Below are positions 7,605 through 15,191 of a DNA stretch of 19,604 nt, piece by piece. The stretch is from DASYQD01 sp036005845. GTDB taxonomy: Bacteria > Acidobacteriota > Thermoanaerobaculia > Multivoradales > JAIOJS01. The stretch spans positions 1-19,604 of the forward strand of contig DASYQD010000072.1 of the NCBI GenBank assembly GCA_036005845.1. The letters are read 5' to 3'. Every line of letters begins with the position of its first letter. The stretch's first letter is position 1. The notes below the pieces were generated by a model. It saw nothing but the letters and a program-made list of their open reading frames with translations, was not told the DNA's origin and ran no database searches. Made by a program: the position numbers and the translations under genes.

Positions 7605-9053
7605 TCAGCGCCGAAAGAGGATGACGATCTCGCGCCGCTCCTCGGAGCCGGCTGCGCCCCAGACCACCTCGACGACCAGCCGCACGAAGCCCTGCGGGTT
7701 GGGCCGCAGGTCGCCTCTCTTGACCAGCACCTCGAGGCGCACGCGGTTGCCGAAGGGCTTCAAGCCGCCGGGGAAGCCGCGGATCTGGAAGCGGGTGTTG
7801 GGCAGCGGATCGCCGTTGCCGTCGGCGGCCACCAGGCGCAGCGTGACGTTGCTCTGCGGGTCGATGGCCTCGTCGCTGTCGGCCGAGCCGCAGACGTAGG
7901 GCTCCGGCGGCGCGTCCTTCAGCACCTCGTCGAAGATCTGGCCGAGCGGCGGCGAGTCCCAGATGAGCGAGTGGAAGATCGGCACCTGACCCGTGGGGTA
8001 GATGCCGATGGGGACGAACACCGTGCGGAAGGGGTCGTTGCCGCGGCGCAGCCACGACGCCGAGACGGTGGGCACCGTGCCGTCGCTGTTCTTCGTCGTC
8101 TCGAAGGCCAAGTCACCGGCGGCGTCGATGGTGCAGGTGGTCGGCATCTCGGCGCCCCAGCCGACGACGTTGGTGATCGGCGGCGTCACTTGGCCGCCGG
8201 GAAGTTGCAATACGTTGCCGCGCGCGCCCATCCGCCCGTCCGCATCGGCCGCCAGCGCGCGCATGAAGTCGAACTGCGATCCGGACGGCATCCACCTGAC
8301 GTCGATGAGCGGTCCGATCTGCTGGCGCACGCCGCCGGTCTTCGTGGCGTCGACGAACAAGTTGAGCGGCTCGCCGAAGGGATCGGTCATGTCGGTCTTG
8401 GCGGGATCGGGCGGGCAGAGGTCGTAGGCCGCCTGCGCGCGGCGGATGACGCGCCGCACCTCGCCGGCGCTCAGGCTGGCCGGGCCGAAGCCGATGGAGC
8501 TGCCGACGGCGATCTGGCGCAGCGCCGCCAGCGTGCCGGCCCAGGGGATGCCCAATGCCAGGATGTGCTCGATGCGGTTCGCGAGCCCCGGGTCCTGCTC
8601 GAGCAGCCGCCGCAGCACCAGGCCGCCGGTCGAGTGGATGAGCACGATGACGCCGGCGCCGCCGTTCCTGTCCGACAGCTCGACGATGCGCTGCCGCACC
8701 TCGTTCTGCACCGCCGCCGCGTCCACCGCGCCGCGCCAGTCCCAGCCGACGGCGCGGAAGTTGTCGCCGCTGTGGATGGTGTAGCCGTAGCTGTTGCGCA
8801 GGATCTCGTAGAGCGCCTCGGCGCGCTTGCCGATCTCCAGCCGCCCGAGCTTGAGCACCGAGCGGATGGGCTCGCCGGCGACGACGTCCCCGGGCGGTAC
8901 GTCGGGCCCTTCGAGCAGCTCGAGGAGCTTCTCTTTCTTCTTGTCGCTCAGCAGGTCGCCGATCTCGGGCGGGAAGATCCGCTGGTTGCCCTGCGAGACC
9001 TGCAGCAGCTCGCTGGCCGGGAAGCCGGGGATGAAGACGAGAGGCTTCGGCAT
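7605..9053 (-). CDS. LCAT-like alpha/beta hydrolase (putative lipase/acyltransferase)
   Basis: A 482-residue protein resembling the lecithin:cholesterol acyltransferase/lipase group. It begins with the oxyanion-region strand PLVFIPGFPAS (residues 4-14), followed by a GWDWR motif (103-107). The nucleophile elbow is LIHSTGGLV with Ser141, the acid is in SDGTVP (Asp324, as in the family motif GDGTVP), and the histidine is in IFHSLIW (His361). The first glycine of the GxSxG elbow is replaced by Ile139. Residues about 385-482 form an extra beta-rich C-terminal domain with no recognised identity. There is no signal peptide, so the protein is probably cytosolic or exported unconventionally. A TTG at 9066-9068 gives a slightly longer frame, but it overlaps the ribosome-binding site of the ATG at 9051-9053, which I choose. 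Substrate unknown. Confidence 0.82.
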   Translation of the reverse strand: MPKPLVFIPGFPASELLQVSQGNQRIFPPEIGDLLSDKKKEKLLELLEGPDVPPGDVVAGEPIRSVLKLGRLEIGKRAEALYEILRNSYGYTIHSGDNFRAVGWDWRGAVDAAAVQNEVRQRIVELSDRNGGAGVIVLIHSTGGLVLRRLLEQDPGLANRIEHILALGIPWAGTLAALRQIAVGSSIGFGPASLSAGEVRRVIRRAQAAYDLCPPDPAKTDMTDPFGEPLNLFVDATKTGGVRQQIGPLIDVRWMPSGSQFDFMRALAADADGRMGARGNVLQLPGGQVTPPITNVVGWGAEMPTTCTIDAAGDLAFETTKNSDGTVPTVSASWLRRGNDPFRTVFVPIGIYPTGQVPIFHSLIWDSPPLGQIFDEVLKDAPPEPYVCGSADSDEAIDPQSNVTLRLVAADGNGDPLPNTRFQIRGFPGGLKPFGNRVRLEVLVKRGDLRPNPQGFVRLVVEVVWGAAGSEERREIVILFRR

Positions 9054-9060
9054 CGTCACA

Positions 9061-9066
9061 CCCTCC
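9061..9066 (-). promoter_or_regulatory. Ribosome-binding site deciding the hydrolase start
   Basis: GGAGGG on the - strand lies 7 bases before the ATG at 9053. It favours that start over the upstream TTG at 9068, which would place this site inside the coding sequence. Confidence 0.7.
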
Positions 9067-9103
9067 AATCACGACGACATGAATGCACGAGGCACCGTCA
9101 CCC

Positions 9104-10258
9104 TCACTCGCCGCAGCGCAGATCGGCGGCGACGATGAACATGCGCTCGCCACGGCGCTCGAACTTGTAGCGGATCGACCCGATGCCTTCGATCTCGACG
9201 CAGAACGTCGATCCGTGGTCGGCGGGCAGGTCGGCCATGAGCATGCCGAGGCGGGGCTCGGCGGGGTCCAGTGCTTCCCAGTCGATCTGCTCCGCCACCA
9301 GCGCCGCCGCTTCCGGCGTAGCCAGCTCATCCGTCGGCTCGCCTCGCACCAGCCGCACGAACAGCTCGTCAAGGGTGTCGAGCTCGGGGTCGAGGCTCTG
9401 GCTCTCGGGCTCGCTGATGTCCGTCGGCGTCAGGTGGATGCGCGTCTCGACGCGCCGGTGGGGCGAGCCGCCGCTGCCGAAGAAGGCGCGGAAGGCGCGC
9501 TTCTCGCGCAGCACCAGCTCGTCGCCGTCGAGGTGTGTCGCCGTTCCCGCGTCGTCGTCCAGGGCGTAGGAGTACGCGTGGCGCAGCGCGAGCGCGGCGC
9601 GGGTGCCGTCCCACGTCCAGATCGTCAGCTCCGCTCCCACCGTGCTTCCCGCGTACTGCCCCGCCGTGGCATCAACGAAGAAACGGGCGCGGCCCGAGCC
9701 GTCCGCGGGCAGGGCGCCGAGCGCCGGCATCCAGCCGCCGCAGTCGTCGTCGTCCTCGTTCTCATCGTCGACGCAGCGCGCCCGCGCTCCCGCCGCCGAC
9801 CACGAGCGCAGGACGTCCTTGACGTTCCACACCGCGCGATACCCGTGGCGCTCGGGAGCGACCAGCACCACGTTGCCCAACTCGCCGCGCCGGGTGGCGA
9901 CGAGGAAGCCGTCGCCGAGCGGCAGCACGTCAGCCGACAGCTCGGGCTCGAGCGTCGAGACGGCGGTGGCGAGCGCGCCCGCCGTGGCGCCGGGATGGGC
10001 CTCGAGCCAGCGCGCCGCCCAGTCGCCGGTCAGCGTCCAGAGGCGGTCCAGCCAGTCGACGGCGCGGCGGTCGTCGTCGATCTTGAAGTCGTCGAAGTGC
10101 GGGGCGAGCGCGGCGCGCACGGCGGCGTACTCGCGCTGGAGGGACGCCTCGTCGCCGCGCGCTCCGGCATTCTCTGCTGCCGAAAGAGTCGCGGCGCCGC
10201 TGGCGAACGGCGCCGCCAGGCAGATCAGCCAGAACGCGCTCGCAACGATTCGTCTCAT
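9104..10258 (-). CDS. Secreted protein of unknown function
   Basis: The 384-residue protein begins with a clear signal peptide: MRR followed by a hydrophobic core up to about residue 22, with cleavage likely after an Ala near 22-28. The mature part is mixed alpha/beta and acidic. It includes a Cys-flanked acidic loop (CVDDENEDDDDC) and a long C-terminal stretch of alternating strands ending in a Cys residue. I do not recognise a domain. The ATG at 10256-10258 lies 14 bases after the stop of the upstream CBS-domain gene, so it is probably in the same operon. Periplasmic or extracellular location is inferred from the signal peptide. Nothing in the sequence identifies an enzyme active site. Confidence 0.8.
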   Translation of the reverse strand: MRRIVASAFWLICLAAPFASGAATLSAAENAGARGDEASLQREYAAVRAALAPHFDDFKIDDDRRAVDWLDRLWTLTGDWAARWLEAHPGATAGALATAVSTLEPELSADVLPLGDGFLVATRRGELGNVVLVAPERHGYRAVWNVKDVLRSWSAAGARARCVDDENEDDDDCGGWMPALGALPADGSGRARFFVDATAGQYAGSTVGAELTIWTWDGTRAALALRHAYSYALDDDAGTATHLDGDELVLREKRAFRAFFGSGGSPHRRVETRIHLTPTDISEPESQSLDPELDTLDELFVRLVRGEPTDELATPEAAALVAEQIDWEALDPAEPRLGMLMADLPADHGSTFCVEIEGIGSIRYKFERRGERMFIVAADLRCGE

Positions 10259-10272
10259 GCTCGCTTCGCGGC

Positions 10273-11625
10273 TCACTCCGGCTTCTCGGCCGGCTCCTCC
10301 TTGACCTCCAGCTCGACGCTCTTGATGCGGTTGAGCTCGGCGTCGGCGACGCGCATGCGCAGCGGCCCCACCTCGACGGTATCGCCGATGCGCGGCCGGC
10401 GTCCGAGCTCCGACAGTACGACGCCGCCGATGGTGTCCTCGTCGCGCTCGGAGAACTCGATCTTCAGCGCGTCCTCGAGGTCCTCGACCAGCATGCGCGC
10501 GTCGACCTGGTAGCGGCCGGGCCCCAGCGGCACCAGCTCGGGCCGCTCGAGGTCGAACTCGTCCTGGATCTGGCCGACGATCTCCTCGATGACGTTCTCC
10601 AGTGTGACGATGCCCGAGGTGCCGCCGTACTCGTCGAGCACCGCGGCGAGGTGCACGCGCTCGCCGCGCATGCGGCGCAGCAGCTGGTCGAGCGTCAGCG
10701 TCTCGGGCACGAAGGTGAGCGGCCGCGCGATGTCCTCGAGCGAGCGCGGCGGCGCGTCGAGGCGGAAGAGGTCCTTGATGTGGACGAGGCCGATGGCCTG
10801 GTCGAGGTTGCCGCGGCAGAGCGGGAAGCGGGTGTGGCCGGAGGTGCGCGCCAGGCGCAGGTTGTCCTCGACGCTTTTCGTCGTCGACAGGAAGACGACG
10901 TCGCCGCGCGGCACCATGATCTGCCGCGCCACGCGGTGCGACAGCTCGAAGACGTTGTCGAGCAGCTCGCGCTTCTGCTGCGACAGCTCCTCCTCGGTGC
11001 TGGCGAGCAACAGGCGCAGCTCCTCCTCGCTGTGGCCGAGCTCGCCCTCGGTCGCCGGCTCGACGCCGAAGAGCTGCAGCAGGCCGTTGGCGGCGCGGTT
11101 GAGCAGCCAGATCGCCGGGTAGGTGACGCGATAGAAGCCGTGGAGCGGCAGGGCGATCCACATCGAGGCGTCGAACGGTTTGCGGATGGCGAGCGCTTTC
11201 GGCGCCTGCTCGCCGACGACGATGTGGAGCACCATGATGATGAGGAAGGCGGCGGTGGCGGCGATCGAGTGCACCAGCACCTCGCCGGCGCCGATGCGCG
11301 CCAGCAGCGGCCGCAGCAGCCAGGCGAAGGCGGGCTCGCCCACCCAGCCGAGCGCCAGGCTCGCCAGCGTGATGCCGAGCTGCGTCGCCGAGAGGTAGGC
11401 GTCGAGGTGCGCCAGCATGTGCTCTAGCAGGCGCACGCGCAGGCCCGGCTCGCCTTCGGACTCGAGCTGCGTCGGCCGCAGCTTGACGAGCGCGAACTCG
11501 GCGGCGACGAAGAAGCCGTTGAGCAGCACCAGCAGCAGGCCGAGCAGCAGCCCCGCCCACGGCGCCAGCGTCACGCCGCCGTCGATCGGCGGCTCCGCGG
11601 CGAGCACGAGCAGCTGGGCGCTCAA
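10273..11625 (-). CDS. DUF21/CNNM, CBS-pair and CorC_HlyC membrane protein
   Basis: A 450-residue protein of the CNNM/CorC ('hemolysin family') group, linked to Mg2+ or other cation transport and efflux. The N-terminal DUF21 domain spans about residues 20-190 with several membrane segments and the family motif VGEQAPKALAI (about 137-147). A cytoplasmic CBS pair follows (about 235-350), including DEYGGTSGIVT (about 331-341) and the acidic VIEEIVGQIQDE helix. The C-terminal CorC_HlyC transporter-associated domain runs from about 360 to 440. The start is TTG at 11623-11625. Its last two bases form part of the TGA stop of the upstream amidohydrolase gene (TTGA overlap), so translation is probably coupled. 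The old hemolysin name for this family is not good evidence for haemolytic activity. Confidence 0.9.
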   Translation of the reverse strand: MSAQLLVLAAEPPIDGGVTLAPWAGLLLGLLLVLLNGFFVAAEFALVKLRPTQLESEGEPGLRVRLLEHMLAHLDAYLSATQLGITLASLALGWVGEPAFAWLLRPLLARIGAGEVLVHSIAATAAFLIIMVLHIVVGEQAPKALAIRKPFDASMWIALPLHGFYRVTYPAIWLLNRAANGLLQLFGVEPATEGELGHSEEELRLLLASTEEELSQQKRELLDNVFELSHRVARQIMVPRGDVVFLSTTKSVEDNLRLARTSGHTRFPLCRGNLDQAIGLVHIKDLFRLDAPPRSLEDIARPLTFVPETLTLDQLLRRMRGERVHLAAVLDEYGGTSGIVTLENVIEEIVGQIQDEFDLERPELVPLGPGRYQVDARMLVEDLEDALKIEFSERDEDTIGGVVLSELGRRPRIGDTVEVGPLRMRVADAELNRIKSVELEVKEEPAEKPE

Positions 11626-13040
11626 GGCGGCGGGATCTTAACACCGGCGCCGGGAGCCGCTCCGCCTGCTGCCTGCCGCAGCAGCGGCGCCGCGAGCCCG
11701 GCCGGCCCGCCGACGAGCTCGCCCCAGCGGTACACCTTGCCGCCCTGCATGACGAACGAGGGCTTGCCGAGCGCGGTCACGTCGCGCAGCGGGTCGCCGG
11801 GCACGGCGATCAGGTCGGCAAGCTTGCCCGCCTCCAGGCTGCCGCGGTCGTCGACGCCGAGCAGCTTCGCGGCGCCGGTGGTCGCCGTGCGGATGGCGTC
11901 GAGCGGCGACATGCCCGCCTCGACCAGCACCGGGAAGTCGCAGGCGTTGCCGCCGTGCGGGTAGACCCCGGCGTCGGTGCCGTAGGCGATCGGGATGTGC
12001 GAGCGGATGGCGAGCCGCAGCGCCTCACGCGCCTGCGCGGTGATCTGCCGCGCCTTGTCGCGCACGTGCGGGTCCATCGAGGCGGTGTCGAGGTCGCCGC
12101 TGGTATTGACCCAGGCGGTGGGCACCAGCCAGGTGCCGCGCTCCTTCATCAACCGCACGCCTTCGGCGTCGAGCTGCGAGCCGTGCTCGATCGAGTCGAC
12201 GCCGGCGCGGATCGAGGCGAGGATCCCTTCGCGGCCGTGCGCGTGGGCGGCGACCTTGACGCCGTTGCGGTGCGCCTCCTCGACGACCGTGCGCAGCTCC
12301 TCGTCGGAGAACTGCCGCGCGTCGGCGGTGGCCTCGGGGCCGAGCACGCCTGCCGTCGCGATCAGCTTGATCGTGCGCGCGCCGTGCTTCAGCTGGTAGC
12401 GCACGGCGCGCAACAGCGCGTCGGGGCCGTCGGCGATTCCCTGCTCGGGACCGGTCTCGAAGACGCCCGGCGGCCAGCCGACGTCGTCGCCGTGGCCCCC
12501 GGTCATGCTGATCTGGTAGCCGGAAGGAATGATGCGCGGGCCCATCGCGACGCCGGCGTCGACGGCATTCGCCAGCGCCGCGTCGATGAAGAACCAGGCG
12601 CCCGCCTCGCGCACGGTGGTGAAGCCGGCGAGCAGCGTCGCGCGCGCGTTGGCCGCCCCGCGCAGCGTCGTCTCCGGCTGGCCGAGCAACAGCGCGCCGC
12701 GCCGGCGCGGCTCACCCTGCGCGATACCGACGGTGAGGTGGGTGTGGAGATCCATCAAGCCCGGCAGCAACGTGGCGTCGCCGAGCTCGACCTTCGTCGA
12801 CTCGGCAGGGATCGTCGCCGCGGCCGCCGGGCCGGCGTAGGTGATCTCGTCGCCTTCGACGACGACCAGCGCATCCTCGACCAGCTTGCCCGCCCGCACG
12901 TCGAGCATGCGCGCGGCGTGGAGCACGAGCGGTACCGGCGGCGGCGCGGCCGGCGCTGCGCCCGGCGGCTGCGCGCGCGCCGCGAGCGCGGCGGCGGCGA
13001 GCACCGCCAGCGCGACGCCGAAGCGCCGCGCGCCGATCAC
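11622..13040 (-). CDS. Exported metal-dependent amidohydrolase
   Basis: A 472-residue amidohydrolase-superfamily protein, closest in pattern to the imidazolonepropionase/Xaa-Pro dipeptidase-like group. The N-terminus (about 1-24, ending ARAQ) is a signal peptide followed by a Pro/Ala linker, so the enzyme is probably periplasmic. Metal and catalytic residues of the TIM barrel are visible: His99 and His101 in DLHTH, Lys225 in TIKLIA (a candidate carboxylated lysine), His266 and His268 in AHAHG, His286 in SIEHG, and Asp356 in GTDAG. Superfamily members of this type hydrolyse dipeptides or cyclic amides; the substrate is unknown. The GTG at 13038-13040 is chosen because it opens directly into the signal peptide and lies 11 bases after the VWFA-2 stop. 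The C-terminus carries a low-complexity Ala/Gly/Pro tail. The TGA overlaps the next start. Confidence 0.9.
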   Translation of the reverse strand: MIGARRFGVALAVLAAAALAARAQPPGAAPAAPPPVPLVLHAARMLDVRAGKLVEDALVVVEGDEITYAGPAAAATIPAESTKVELGDATLLPGLMDLHTHLTVGIAQGEPRRRGALLLGQPETTLRGAANARATLLAGFTTVREAGAWFFIDAALANAVDAGVAMGPRIIPSGYQISMTGGHGDDVGWPPGVFETGPEQGIADGPDALLRAVRYQLKHGARTIKLIATAGVLGPEATADARQFSDEELRTVVEEAHRNGVKVAAHAHGREGILASIRAGVDSIEHGSQLDAEGVRLMKERGTWLVPTAWVNTSGDLDTASMDPHVRDKARQITAQAREALRLAIRSHIPIAYGTDAGVYPHGGNACDFPVLVEAGMSPLDAIRTATTGAAKLLGVDDRGSLEAGKLADLIAVPGDPLRDVTALGKPSFVMQGGKVYRWGELVGGPAGLAAPLLRQAAGGAAPGAGVKIPPP

Positions 13041-13051
13041 GCCGCGTCGCC

Positions 13052-15172
13052 TCACCCGCCGCGCACGACGAACGGCGTCGAGCTGGTGTGCGACGCACCG
13101 GCCGCGGAGAGCTTGACCTCGAGGCGGTACTCGCCGGGCGGGAGTTTCGGCGGCGTCACGTTGGCGACCAGGCGCGCCGGCTTGCCCGCCTCGCGCTTCA
13201 ACACCTGGATCGCCGCCGGGCCGAGCTCGCGGCCGTCGCTGCCGAGCACGCGCGCCTGCGCCTCGACTTGGCCGTCGCCGAGCGCGTAGCCGACGAGCGA
13301 GAGTTGCGTTTCCTCGCCCGGCACCATCACCGGCCGCGATGCCGGGATGTACGGGTTGCCGGCGAGCATGAACGGGTAGGGCGCCTGCTTGTAGTCGCCG
13401 CGCGGCTGCTCGCGCGCCAGCAGCCAGCGGTTGGGCGGCTCGGGCACGAACGGCGGCAGGAGCGCCGCCTCGGTGGCGAACGCCGGCACGTGGAGCGGCA
13501 GGATGCGCAGCCCCGACTCGCCGGTCGTGCCGTTGCGCACCAGGGCGCGCAGCGAGTAGTCGCCCGGCGGCAGCTCGAGGTGGCCGAAGAACTTGAAGCC
13601 GCTCTGCATCAGCACCGGCTGCACCTTCGCCACCTCGAAGCCGAGGTTCTGCGAGATGTAGTCCTGGATGACGCCGTTGCTGTCGAAGGCGTAGACGAAC
13701 ACCTCGGCCGGCAGCGTCGGGCCTTGCTTGCCGGCGAGCAGCGTCTTGCCGTTGACCTCGATGAGCACCGGCACGTAGGCGCGCTCGGTGGGCATCTGGA
13801 AGGGCGCCGCGAGCACCGCCATGTCGAGGCTGCCGGCCTCGTCGCCGGCCACGACCTGCGATTGCGCGTCGAGCATCCTCTCCATCGGCGAGCGCTGGGT
13901 GTAGGGCTTCGGCGCGTAGTAGCCGGGCCGCGCCACGACGCGCGCGCCGCGCGCCTGGTCGCCGCTGAGCTCCACCTTGAGGCGGTGGAAGTCGCCGTTC
14001 CACTCCAGCTTGTCGGGCTGGAAGGAGAGCACGTAGGTGACGCTCGTGCGGTCGAGCATCTGGCCCATCGCCTGGCCGAGGTCGTTGAAGTTCTCGAACA
14101 GCTCGCCGCCGGTGCTCTTGGCGAAGTTGAGCAGCGTGTCCTTGCCGCCGCTGCGGCGATTGCCGAGGTCGCCGGCGGCGCGCAGGCCGGCGATGTCGAC
14201 CGCCTGGATGACGCAGTCGGCGCGGCGGAACTCCTCGAGCATCTTCTCGACCTGGTTGAGCGACTTGCCGGAGCCGAAGTACTCGTCGGAGTTGGTGAGG
14301 TAGGACTCGCCGCCGGTCGCCTGCTCCGCCATCTCGGTGCGCTTGGACTCGTCCGTCGAGCCCTGCACCAGGCTGCTGTCGAAGCCCTCGGAGAGGTAGA
14401 CGACGTACTTGCGCCCCTCGATGCCGGCCATCACGTGCGAGAGCTCGGCCAGCGAGTGCGTGAGGTTGGCGATCGCCTGCTGCTGCGCGGTGTTCTCGGC
14501 GCGCTCCTCGGCGGCGACCAGCGACTTGAGCTCGTCGAGCGCCGCCTCGTCCTTCGCCGCCGCCGCCTCGGCGCCGGCGCCCGAGCCGCTGACGAACGCC
14601 GCCGGCTTGGTCTCCGACTTCATGTCGGCGAGCACCAGGCGCAGCGGATCGGGGTTGCGGCCCAGGAGCTCCGGCCGGCCCAGCGTCGTGATCGCCGCCG
14701 AGATCTGCGCCCGGTCGGGCGTGAAGCCGAGCACGAGCTGCGGCCCCTTGAGCGAGGCGTAGGTGGCGACCGCGACGAGGTCGGTGGGGTGGAGGTCGTC
14801 GACCACGGCCGCCGCCGCCTTGCGCGCCTGCAGTATCGCCTTGGGATCGGAGAAGGCGAGGTCGAAGAGGAGCAGGAAGTGGCGCCGCGCGGCGGCCGAG
14901 ACGGCGGGCGCCGCGGCGGCGCCGGGCGCCGCCTCCTGCGTCGTCAGGTCGATGACCTCGAAGCCGGTGATCGCCTGCTTCTTGCGGCCGTCGTAGACGG
15001 CGAAATCGGATTGCTTGAGCCCGCGCACCGGCGCGCCGTCGCGGACCACCTGCACCGGCACCTCGACCACCACCGTCGAGGCGGTCTCCGAAAAAGCTTG
15101 CGAAAGCAGCGGCACCGCCGCCGCGGCCAGGGCAGGGAAGAGTAGCGCGAGGCCGAGGCGGACGTGACGCAC
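13052..15172 (-). CDS. Secreted VWFA-related protein, copy 2 (degenerate MIDAS)
   Basis: The 706-residue product belongs to the VWFA-related family that is abundant in Acidobacteriota. It has a signal peptide (about 1-25), then a conserved N-terminal segment with VPVQVVRDG and FAVYDGRKKQAITGFEV (about 37-73). The VWA domain spans about 97-395, starting with HFLLLFDLAFS and including YVVYLSEGFDSS. The C-terminal region (about 440-706) is beta-rich, with LPPGDYSLRALVRNGTTG and PPGEYRLEV segments. The MIDAS motif is D104-x-A106-x-S108; the first serine of canonical DxSxS is alanine. GTG at 15170-15172 is supported by a good ribosome-binding site. It is a tandem paralogue of the upstream gene, 19 bases away, and shares the same domain order. 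VWA proteins mediate metal-dependent protein binding; the partner is unknown. Confidence 0.88.
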   Translation of the reverse strand: MRHVRLGLALLFPALAAAAVPLLSQAFSETASTVVVEVPVQVVRDGAPVRGLKQSDFAVYDGRKKQAITGFEVIDLTTQEAAPGAAAAPAVSAAARRHFLLLFDLAFSDPKAILQARKAAAAVVDDLHPTDLVAVATYASLKGPQLVLGFTPDRAQISAAITTLGRPELLGRNPDPLRLVLADMKSETKPAAFVSGSGAGAEAAAAKDEAALDELKSLVAAEERAENTAQQQAIANLTHSLAELSHVMAGIEGRKYVVYLSEGFDSSLVQGSTDESKRTEMAEQATGGESYLTNSDEYFGSGKSLNQVEKMLEEFRRADCVIQAVDIAGLRAAGDLGNRRSGGKDTLLNFAKSTGGELFENFNDLGQAMGQMLDRTSVTYVLSFQPDKLEWNGDFHRLKVELSGDQARGARVVARPGYYAPKPYTQRSPMERMLDAQSQVVAGDEAGSLDMAVLAAPFQMPTERAYVPVLIEVNGKTLLAGKQGPTLPAEVFVYAFDSNGVIQDYISQNLGFEVAKVQPVLMQSGFKFFGHLELPPGDYSLRALVRNGTTGESGLRILPLHVPAFATEAALLPPFVPEPPNRWLLAREQPRGDYKQAPYPFMLAGNPYIPASRPVMVPGEETQLSLVGYALGDGQVEAQARVLGSDGRELGPAAIQVLKREAGKPARLVANVTPPKLPPGEYRLEVKLSAAGASHTSSTPFVVRGG

Positions 15173-15178
15173 GCTGGT

Positions 15179-15183
15179 CTCCT
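15179..15183 (-). promoter_or_regulatory. Ribosome-binding site supporting the VWFA-2 GTG start
   Basis: AGGAG on the - strand lies 6 bases before the GTG at 15172, in the 19-base gap between the two VWFA genes. Confidence 0.7.
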
Positions 15184-15191
15184 AAAGGTTT

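Noticed and set aside
9083..10513. 476-codon + strand frame opposite the secreted protein
   Set aside because: It crosses two real - strand genes and has no recognisable features; the - strand frame has a signal peptide and operon spacing.
13041..14003. N-terminal extension of the amidohydrolase frame up to 14003
   Set aside because: The extension is out of frame with, and inside, the VWFA-2 gene. The signal peptide starts at the GTG at 13040.
13088..15145. 685-codon + strand frame opposite VWFA-2, and the similar one at 15225-16931 opposite VWFA-1
   Set aside because: These long antisense frames arise from high GC3 codon bias; they are low-complexity (His/Arg/Val/Leu/Glu/Ala) without domains.
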